NCBI GenBank assembly: GCA_036936605.1
Contig: JAUPFV010000001.1
Span: 316,774,809-316,838,808, forward strand
From: Limnanthes douglasii subsp. nivea
Taxonomy: Eukaryota; Streptophyta; Magnoliopsida; Brassicales; Limnanthaceae
DNA: 64,000 nucleotides
Reading direction: 5' to 3'
Shown: piece by piece, positions 55,895 to 64,000 of the stretch
Layout of the letters: every line of letters begins with the position of its first letter
Position numbering within the stretch: the stretch's first letter is position 1
Notes under the pieces: generated by a model
Told to the model about the DNA's origin: nothing
Seen by the model: the letters and a program-made list of their open reading frames with translations, nothing else
The model's database searches: none
Position numbers and translations under genes: made by a program

Positions 55895-58503
55895 ATGGAT
55901 GGTGATCAAGAAAAGCTTGCTGAAGCGACTAAATGAGATCGTTCTAAAATAAAGAAGTCTCCAGAGCCAGCTAAACCGACCACTAGAATTAAAATCACCC
56001 CTTATGTTATGACCCTCCAAGTAAACCCACAAGGATCCTTTGAAACTACCCCTTAAGTTAGTCCTAGGAAACCCACTTCAAATAATGTTCGACTAGGTAA
56101 AGTCTTAAAGTCTATTCCTGATATACAAGAGAAAAACATGGTTGACGAGTCAGATAGTGGTGTAAATAACACCATTCCAGTAGAAGCTGAACCCATTCCG
56201 GCTATCTCAACTTTAAGGCGCCCCCCTCCCTCCAGAACCCTCTTCTCCTCCCCTTAATATCATGACTGTTTCTCCTGCTCACCAAGAGAAAACTTGAATG
56301 GTGAAGAAGAGCAAGAAAATAAGAAGAGAAAGGCTTCAAATTTTCCTTCGAACATAAAAGATATCTTTGGAGATAATCTTTGTGAAGTTAAGGCCAAACA
56401 TTTGGTCACACTCTATAGGATGAACTAAAAATATTATTACCCATCGGAGGAGTGAAAATTAGGGACAGGTGGAGGATTCCTGACAATGTTACGGTTCAGT
56501 TCCCTAGTGTCGGAGAAACCCCGATATTTGTTTGTAATCACAAATTGATCCTCTACACGGAACTTATAAATAGGGGTCTTTGACTACCTCTTGACCCTTC
56601 CTTGGTTGAATACTTCCATCTGATTGAACTCCGTTTGTCCCAAGCGGGTCCTAACATGTGGTACACGCTCATGGAGTGCATTATGGATTCCAGGATTACT
56701 CAGATCAAATTCTCAATGGAGCAGCTGATTCAAATCTCATGTGTACCTAAGAACTCCCATTATCCTTTTTATTCTTTAGGTCTTAAGAGATAATACAAAT
56801 TCGTAAAGGATTTCTTGGAGGCTGACAATAAATAGAAACAATAATTCATATTTGTTTCCGGGCTGTGGGAGACCGGGTTCGAACATTCCGAGTAGATGTC
56901 CCATCAGTTGACCTTAAAATGGACCAGACGAGGTATTTAGTTTCTTACTCATTTTATCTTGTTTGTTCAATCACTCAGACTAAACATTTTCTTGTGGGAA
57001 TCTATGAAAGGGATTGCCAAACCATTCGCAGACTATGTTAAACCCGCAAGTACAATCTTTACCCAACTGAGCCTCTTAGCAGGTACGGACTTGAACTATA
57101 AGTTCCATAGATGTTTCACTTCCTCGACTTGGTTATGAGCCATATTTAGAGATGTGATCCGGGTCAATTGAAGTCGTTGAAGGAATTTATGGTACCCCCC
57201 GAAAGACGCAGCACTTAATCGTTTAGAAGGCTTGGACAACTTGGTTTATCTTCCCACCAGAGCTATGGCTCCCAGTCATCAAGATGCTGAAAACTTTGAT
57301 ATTGAGGAGAACGATACTGAAAGTGACGGTGATTCGGAGGCTGAAGTCCAAGAAGGTCAACAAACTGAAGTTAAAAAAGAACAACAAGTTGAAGTCCGAG
57401 ATGAACAACAAACTGATATCTGAGACGAAGACCAAACTGATGTCCGAGAAGAAAACTAAACTGATGTCCGAGAAGAAAAACGAAGTCAAGTCAACCATGA
57501 AGTTGTAGTCAAAGTGAGACCAATTGGGAGGGAAGGTGATGTAAGGCCAGTAAGGAGATATTATTCCCAAGAAAAGAAGAAGAAGATAATTCATAGTAAA
57601 GAGGATGATGACAACACCATGGGTCCACATTTTTCTCCCATCAAAAGCGTTGTTGTTGTCGACTCCAATTCTCCCGGGGAGTTTGTTCTCAAAGAAGGCA
57701 ATCTACTAATCAAGGGAATCAGGGAGATATTCTAGAAGAAGGAGAAAATATTTCCCTTCCTCAGTTTATTTCGACGTTTACGAGAATGAATTTGTTGCGA
57801 ATGAGCTTAATAGGTTGCTTCGCAGTGCTGCTCTCCCAGAAAGGAAGGCCAACTACAAAGACCACTATAAAAGCGAAGTCATTCAAAGAAGAGCCGAGTG
57901 AAAATGTTAGTAGAGAAGCTCGCTCGTGAGAAGGAAACATCTGCGGACGAAAGAAAAACCGAGGTGAAAAGGTTCGAAGATCAACTCGCCGTTGAGAATG
58001 ACACATATGCTAAGAACTTAAAAAATATTACTGAATTAATAACTAAACTTTATGAAGAGAAAGATAAACTCGATGATGGGAGGGAACGATTCATCACTAG
58101 GGGCGTCGAACATGATACTCTCATCGAAGGTCTCTTTGATTTTTGTGATAAGACCCAAAAATACTTTGAGAGTGTCGTTAAAGAGATTGAAAATCTCTCC
58201 GCAAATAAGGACTCCTTGAAGAAAAAATTCTAGGCTAATAACAAGAAATGTATAGAGGAATATGTTGTTGACTGCGTCTCTCACCTCAAAAATAGGGATT
58301 CCAACATAAAGTCAGCTTTAATTATAGAGATGCACGAGTTCTTTCTTGATTTTAAGCTAGGAAGCCTTTGGGGACGCGTTGTAGAAACACATCACCCAAT
58401 AGGAGTTTCTTTGGAGGATGAAGTGCCTTCCAACTACTCAGAAAGTTCTTCCTCCAGCTATGGTTCCTCTGAAGACAGTAAAGAAGATGATGCTTCTGAA
58501 TAA
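55895..58503 (+). pseudogene. Antisense gene of element D (plus strand), decayed
   Basis: Homologue of the spliced antisense gene of A. First readable start ATG 55,895 (MDGDQEKLAE); an earlier start near 55,590 is possible. Core domain at 56,460-56,870: IRIxxx, then VEYFHLIELRLSQAGPNMWY, matching YFHLIKLCPSQLSPNAWY. Exon 1 would end at a GT at 56,933; exon 2 resumes at about 57,011 (GIAKPFADYVKPAS, matching ELPKEFSDYLKIGQ), so the intron (about 78 nt) is at the same position and phase as in A, though the acceptor reads AAAG. Exon 2 carries an 8-residue coding repeat, a coiled coil (57,898-58,233) and a C-terminal EMHEFFLDFKLGSLW plus Ser/Glu tail ending at 58,501. Several stops. Confidence 0.75.
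57346..57489 (+). repeat. 24-bp coding minisatellite in the antisense gene of D
   Basis: Six exact-length units of 24 bp (8 codons) with form V(R/Q/K)xExxTD/E: VQEGQQTE, VKKEQQVE, VRDEQQTD, then three with stops or changes. Preserves the reading frame by length. No counterpart in A. Confidence 0.85.
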
Positions 58504-58814
58504 CATTGATGCAACCCTGTATCCTACTTATGTTTTGGTACCCCTTATCGAAATTTTGTTGAACTTTCATATTCGAATAATATGATTTTAATGGTGAAAG
58601 TTTTTAATGAGTAAGCTTTTTGGTTATATATTATCCCCTGAACCTTGATCTTACTCCAAACTTTTTCATATGAATGTTTTTAATTAGGAATTCATAACTA
58701 ATACTCATATTCTTTTTCCAATGTTTTTTATATGAAAATGTTTTACCCTTATCTTTTTCAAAAACACCTTACATTCTTTTTCTAAAGTTTTTCACATGAG
58801 AAAGTAAATTTTTG

Positions 58815-59112
58815 ATCAACCTTCGTTGGGGTATCTTTCTGGTTAAAAAAGATTATCGTTATAGTCCAACATTTATTGGATGTTCTCTTTAGTTTAAAAA
58901 CATAAACATTGTCATCCAACATTTGTTGGAGGGTCTCTTTAGTTTAAAAAGATGAACATTGTCATCCATCATTCGTTGGAAGGTATCTTTAGTTCAAATA
59001 GATAAAAATTATCATCCAACATTCGTTGAAAGGTCTCTTTAGTTCAAAGAGATGATCATTGTCATCCATCATTCGTTGGAAGGTATGTTTAGTTCAAAAA
59101 GATGAACATTGC
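58815..59112. repeat. 50-bp minisatellite with dyad symmetry (element D)
   Basis: About six units at a 50-bp spacing (TGTC/TATC words at 58,911, 58,961, 59,011, 59,061). Each unit holds a 'TCCAACATTTGTTGGA'-type inverted repeat, then 'TCTCTTTAGTTTAAAAAGAT'. Lies between the 3' ends of the antisense gene and integrase. Confidence 0.9.
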
Positions 59113-59160
59113 AGAATTTATTTTAAGATGGTAAAGAAGTTTTATATATAAGTCAGCTAT

Positions 59161-59214
59161 TTGGACACCTCGTTAAAACCTTCCTGCGCCACCAAGGTAG
59201 GAAAGAGTATGCCA
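59161..59214 (-). promoter_or_regulatory. Conserved 3' box (element D)
   Basis: Minus strand: GCATACTCTTTCCTACCTTG, GTGGCGCAGG, AAGGTTTTAACGAGGTGTCC. TTTCCT and AGGAA(G) can pair around CCTTGGTGGCGC. Matches the boxes of A (GCATACTCTTTCCTCCCTGG), B and E. Confidence 0.7.
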
Positions 59215-59279
59215 CCAATACTTACATAAGTTCGCAAAGAAAATATTTACAATTGTACATATTGATTCCATATAAATCT

Positions 59280-61040
59280 TGAGATATTCAATATTCCATG
59301 GGTGAAGATAATCCCTTCCTTACTTATCTTTGAGTCAATATGTCCCCGGCTTGACTTTCTTCATTACCATGTATGGACCTTCCGAATTAGGAGCTAACTT
59401 ACCAAAACGTTTTTCTTTTGTGTGAAGGAACACATCCCTCAACACTCTTCCCCTGTTTTAAATTCTCGTCTCCTAACCTTTAAAGCGTATCACCTTCTCA
59501 TCAAAGTATGATAGTGTAAAGAATGTAGTTGTGCCCTTCTTATTTTTTCGTCCACCAAATCTAACTTTGTACGCTTTCCTTTATCACTTGTCACCTTTGA
59601 TTATTCGCTGAGCCTATACGGGGGAAAGATCGTTTTGGACATAACCACTACATCCATTTTATAAACCAGTGCGAATGGTGATTCTTGTGTTGCAGTCCGG
59701 GGAATGATTCTGTAAGCCCATAGAAATTCTTGTAGATAAACCGGTCATTTTCCAACCTTACCTTTTTAAGTTCTTTTTTAAATCATCCAAAAATGTCTGA
59801 TTGGTGACCTCGACTTGGTCATTCGCTTGGGGATGAAAAGGTGACGAGAAGCACTGCTGGATCCCTTTAAAAGCATAAAAAACTTTCATTTCTTTGTTAT
59901 CGAACTGTGGTCCATTGTCCATTGTTATTTTTTTTTGGAACCCTAAAACGACAATAGATGTTAGAAATAATAAATCTGAGCACGTTCTTAGCTTTTGTCC
60001 ATGCCAAGGGTTCAACTTCCACCCATTTAAAAAAATGATCAACTGCGACAATTATCGTCTGTCGTCCTCCGAATTCCATTGGTAATGGTCTGAACAAGTC
60101 AATACCACATCGGTCAAACAGTAGGGATTCAGATATTGAATCAAGAGGCACACTTGGTGCAAGGATTGTATTAGAAAATCTCTGGAAAGTGTCACATTTC
60201 TGGAATAATTCATTTGCATCCGAGGAGAGTGTAAGCCAATAGTATCCTCCAAGAAGAACGCTTCGTATCAGTATTTTATACCCGCAGTGCGTTGATCCTT
60301 CCTCATCGTGTAATTCTGACAGTATCATCTGTGATTCATCCTCTCTTAAGCATCGAAGTAGACGTCGACTGAAAGTTTTTTTATACAGTATATCTCGGAG
60401 GATAACATAACCGTATGCCTTAAACTTTATTCTTTTAGCCATCACCTTATCAACTAGTAACACAACGTTCACAAAATATTATTACTCATCCGATGTTTTG
60501 CCATACTTGTAAAAATTTGAAAAGCCTCAACAGACCCTTCAGCTACTTTAGACCTCCTTACCGATAGAAGGATTTTCTCATATAATAATCCAAGGGTACT
60601 CCTCTGAATAAGAAGCCTTAGCCAAAGAGTTAGCCACTGAATTTCCAGCACTATGAACATGTTCATACATGATGCCTTCAAAAGCCAATGTTAAAGCCTT
60701 CAAAGCCCTCAAATACTTCACTTAATGATATTTTATTGCCTCAAATTGATCCGTTGCATGGTTTATAAGAAGTTATGACTCACTCACTAGCCTTACTTTC
60801 TTAACCCCACAAATTTTAGCAGGTCTCAAACCTGCCAATGCAGATTCGTACTCAACATCATTATTTGATGCTTTAAATTTGAAACATATAGCTTGTTACA
60901 TTGCAATTCCCTATGGAGAAACCAACTGCACTCATGCTAAACATCTTAACGAGTTGGAACCCCTATATGTTCGAACGATCCACTATTCTCCAATTTTTTC
61001 CTCATCAACTTCCATATCTGTCCGTTCAGAATGAAATTCG
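59280..61040 (-). pseudogene. Second RNase H and integrase of element D
   Basis: Minus strand. Second RNase H traces between 61,020 and 60,580: ASNNDVEYESALAGLR (reverse of about 60,865-60,820) and YEHVHSAGNSVANSLAKA near 60,670-60,615 (Asp of ADSLA changed to Asn). Integrase frame 60,472-59,897: YVILRDILYKKTFSRRLLRC, HDEEGSTHCGY, CDTFQ (second Cys of CxxC lost), DRCGIDLFRPLPM. Then shifted to 60,051-59,758: TMDNGPQFDNKEM and QANDQVEVTNQTF (catalytic Asp and Glu kept). C-terminal remnants reach about 59,280. Inactive through frameshifts and changed residues. Confidence 0.82.
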
Positions 61041-61041
61041 A

Positions 61042-62200
61042 CTAAAATTTTGCTAACACTTCTGCTTTGATGGCAGTTCTTGGCTCAAACCTGATATCAA
61101 AATCTCCCAACTCAACCGACCGGTTAGTCATTCTTCCTGACACATGGGGCCTTTGTAGCATATGTTTCAATACAAATGATGTGTGTATGGTGATAGAATA
61201 TGCCTGAAAATAAGCTCTCATTTTTCGTGCAACGGTGACTAATGCAAAGGACAGTTTTTCTAACTTTAAATATCGTTTCTCAATATCTAGAAGACTTTTA
61301 CTCGCATAATACACTAGTTTTGGAGAGTTATCTTCCTCTCGGATCAAAACAACCCTTACAACATAATTTGATACTACCAAGTAGATATAAAGCTTATCTC
61401 CTAGATTTGGCTTTGTCAAGATTTCTGGCAAAGAAAGAGACTCTTTGATTTGATGAAAAGCCTCTGAGAATTCTTGGGTATAGTCAAAACCATTTTCTCT
61501 TGTTAGCACTTGGAAAAATGAGTGCACTTATTCGATGATCGAGATATGAATTTGTTTAATGGTACCAATTTTTATGTTAGGATTTGTGCCTCTTTGATCG
61601 TTATGGGTGGTGCCATAGTAATCAGAGCCTTTAGTTGCATCAGATCGACTACTATACCACGCTCACTGATTATATACCGTAAGAACTTTACGGATCTTAC
61701 CCCGAATGTACACTCTTTTGGAATCAACTTCAAATTTATCTTTGTAAAGTTAGCAAAAGTTTCTGCTATTTCTGCCAAATGATTTTTATTCCTCGCACTC
61801 TTGACTAACATGTCATTGATATATAATTCGACGTTTCTCCCCATTTGCGCCTCAAAAGATTTGTTTACTAAGAGCTGGTAAGTTGCTCCAATATTCTTTA
61901 ACCCAAACGACATTACCTTATAACAATGTAAACCTCTTCCAGTAATAAAAGTAGTACTCTCCTGATCTTTTGGGTCCATTCAGATATGATTATACTCGGC
62001 ATAAGCATCCATGAAATATAGTAGTCAATTTGTGGAGGTTGAATCAACTAACTGATCTATTATAGGTAGAAAGAAAGGATTTCTGGGGTAAATCTGTTTA
62101 GATCAGTGAAGTCTACCCACATTCGCCATTCGCCATTCTTCTTCTTTAATAGGACCAGATTATTAGTCAATAAAGGATATTGTGACTCGCGTATGTGACC
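61042..62200 (-). pseudogene. Reverse transcriptase and first RNase H of element D
   Basis: Minus strand. RT start near 62,200-62,100 (HLTKAGHIRESQYPLLTNNL, KKKNGEWRMWVDFTDLN). Frame 61,979-61,572: MDPKDQESTTFITGRGLHCY, SFGLKNIGATYQLLVNK, then YINDM where YIDDM is expected; loss of the first catalytic Asp would inactivate it. RNase H frame 61,527-61,042: FDYTQEFSEAFHQIK, YYASKSLLDIEKRYLKLEKL, SVELGDFDIRFEPRTAIKAE. Confidence 0.85.
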
Positions 62201-62397
62201 CGCTTTAGTCAAATGATCAACCTATATCATAATAGATTTAGATTTTTATTGACAAAAAGATCTTCTCTTCGAGATTATCGGACGAACATTACTTTGTACT
62301 ACCAGCCTATGAAAAATAATATCCGCAGGACCCATGTGACATCCTCTGTACACCATGCAAACAAATGTAATTTCATTGATAAAAAATTGATTAAAAT

Positions 62398-64000
62398 TTA
62401 TTTTACCTCCAAAGATAGCTTGGTGCCAATTTTGAGGCTTTTACCCAAAAAAAAGATATTGTCCTCGAAGCTGTCGTTTGGGACCATGAACCCAGGGGCT
62501 CCCCTCAGATCCTCTACGGAATCGGACCCTAAGGGAAGCCCAACTGAGTGTTGTTGTTTGTTTAATTCAACCCTCTTAATGTGGTTATGCGCCAAAGTTG
62601 TTCGATAACATTCTCTTGCCATCTTCTGACTGCTTCTAACCGTTCTAACATTATTTCCGACAACATATTTTTAACATTGATGAATGGTTGATGGCACAAC
62701 ATGCATTTAAGACAACCAATACCTTCCATAGATAGGATTATAAGATATTGGGGCATTTACCAGAACAAACAAGACTGTGACTACCTTCTTGAACGGTCCC
62801 GGCCCAGATAAACTCTTCCCTCGAATTCTTCGAAGACCTTAGTTGCAGCCCCGGTAAATCCTACTATTATCTGATTCAATCGTAAAATCATCGATAGGTT
62901 TTCTACCTGGCTATAAGTAGTCATAAATATAATGTTGGTCGAGCTGCCAGTATCGATCTGAGTTTCTCGTATCTCATTCTGAACTATCTCTGCCATAATA
63001 ACTACCACATCCTCATGTGGAATAGCTACATTTCTTATATTATCATCTTCAAAACAGAGTATTGGATACAGACTTCTATAAAAATATGGTGAAGCACCTG
63101 CTTCCAATTATGTTGCTACACTAACAATATGTATCTTCCAAGAAAAATTTGATGTTACTACAACAATATCTCCTCTAAAAATTGTTAGTGATTCAAAGAA
63201 AGTACACATTTTAGTAACATTTCCTCTCACTATCGGCTCTTTCACTATATATATATATATATATGATATTTCTGTCCGATTTTGGATCTAAGTACTTAAT
63301 GGAGATGTCAAACGCCTCAATAAGTTCTTCATCAATTGTTTCCGATATCATTAAAGCATCTTATTGCTTTGGAACAACTTCTTGTTTTTGAGAAATTGAA
63401 GAATTCTTCTTCACAAATATAGTTAACTTCCCATTTTCTATCAAGTATTGTATCTTTTTTCTAAAAACACACAGTCCTTTCCCGATATTGTCGTGATACT
63501 GACAATATTTATTTTTTATGTTCTCCCTTGGAGTCTGCATCAGAAATCGTTTACGTAAATGGACATGCGGTCGTGATTTCTCAAAGATAGTCGTTACACA
63601 CTCAGTCAAGTCAGAAAAATGAGCAGGTCAGATTCATTTATTTGACATGGGTCAGACATATTGATGAGTGTTGTCCACTGGTGTATATTCTTTCACTCTT
63701 GGAGGCTCGTGGCTTATAGTTTGAACAAGTGCTCGAGGTTGGACCATACTTACTGGTTGTGACAACTGTTGTTGGACATTTTTTGGTGGTGCACTGCTTC
63801 TTATCATTGTTGGATCTTAGTAAGATTGATTCAGAGTGAACTGTGGCATGGACTCTAACTTCGATGCCCTGGTCTTTGCTACCAAAATTTATTTTTCTAC
63901 CTGATCCAGTAATGCTCTGAACGTCATAGCATGTGCTTCCATAATATTATCCTTCATTACTCCAAGGAGTAGACCCATTCGAAAGGAAGCTAAAGCCATT
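62398..64000 (-). pseudogene. Gag-protease of element D (partial)
   Basis: Minus strand, 5' part beyond the window. Gag domain end near 63,990-63,800 (MALASFRMGLLLGV, MTFRALLDQVEK). CQYHDNIGK zinc-knuckle-like remnant near 63,505-63,480 (His/Cys partly lost). Protease frame 63,107-62,781 with QIDTGSSTNIIFMTTYS (catalytic DTG kept). The frame at 62,622-62,398 (ARECYRTTLAH...LNKQQHSVGLPLG) bridges toward RT and has Gln where A and B have UAG. A (TA)n run lies at 63,246-63,265. Confidence 0.8.

Larger units (their letters stand above)
54420..64000 (-). mobile_element. Ty3/gypsy element D (Tat/Ogre-like), minus strand, runs off the window
   Basis: Read on the minus strand: gag (64.0-63.3 kb), protease, RT, RNase H, second RNase H, integrase (to 59.28 kb), conserved box, 50-bp minisatellite, antisense gene (which is on the plus strand), polypurine tract, 3' LTR (54,765-54,420). 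Inserted in the gag region of copia element C. The 5' LTR and gag start lie beyond the window. Many stops; antisense gene also decayed. Confidence 0.85.

Noticed and set aside
58815..59112. Palindromic 50-bp repeats resembling a CRISPR array or terminator series
   Set aside because: The whole 50-bp unit repeats, with no variable spacers.

Overview
The window is repeat-dense, AT-rich plant nuclear DNA, almost certainly pericentromeric or other heterochromatin of an angiosperm. The evidence is plant L1-type LINE remnants carrying an RNase H domain, Ty1/copia and Ty3/gypsy LTR retrotransposons with plant-type domain order, 5-bp target-site duplications, tandem repeats and long microsatellites. 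I find no convincing host gene, rRNA, tRNA or CRISPR array.

Layout. 1-1.43 kb: LINE remnant (+). 4.64-6.8 kb: second LINE remnant (-). 8.8-10.5 kb: 5' end of a gypsy element 'F' (-). 10.5-11.6 kb: 3' end of a copia element of family 'C' (-). 12.6 kb: (CA)n block. 14.4-22.3 kb: a roughly 190-bp tandem array interrupted by an internally deleted gypsy element 'E' (+, 15.59-21.61 kb). 23.5 kb: a perfect (ATAC)n tract. 24,344-34,720: gypsy element 'A' (+), structurally complete, with 401-bp LTRs and an exact 5-bp target duplication. 34.99-35.75 kb: solo copia-C LTR. 38.0-38.7 kb: 265-bp tandem repeat. 39,156-54,419: a copia-C element (-) whose 3' LTR is split by old gypsy element 'B' (+, 39,501-50,109). 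B itself carries a solo LTR of family A. 54,420 to the window end: gypsy element 'D' (-), inserted in the copia gag region and running off the window.

Biology. A, B, D and E share one architecture: gag-protease, reverse transcriptase, a first RNase H, a second (archaeal-type) RNase H, integrase, then a long gene on the opposite strand between integrase and the 3' LTR. The dual RNase H plus extra ORF marks the Tat/Ogre-like branch of Ty3/gypsy. In A the antisense gene is open over 960 codons once a 75-nt intron is removed, and has its own TATA box 98 bp upstream of its start, while gag-pol in the same element has six or more disabling lesions. Homologous antisense genes, with a TATA box at similar distance, can be read in B and D, and the core domain also in E. 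The intron position and phase is kept in D and the donor in B.

Where the sense and antisense genes meet tail to tail, all four elements carry a conserved box (GGTGGC loop, then AGGTTTTAAYGAGG) followed by element-specific tandem repeats, several of them dyad-symmetric. In A and B a UAG codon in a tobamovirus-like readthrough context (UAG CAA) separates protease from reverse transcriptase. These three features are the most interesting signals here. All identifications come from reading motifs by eye, without any database search.
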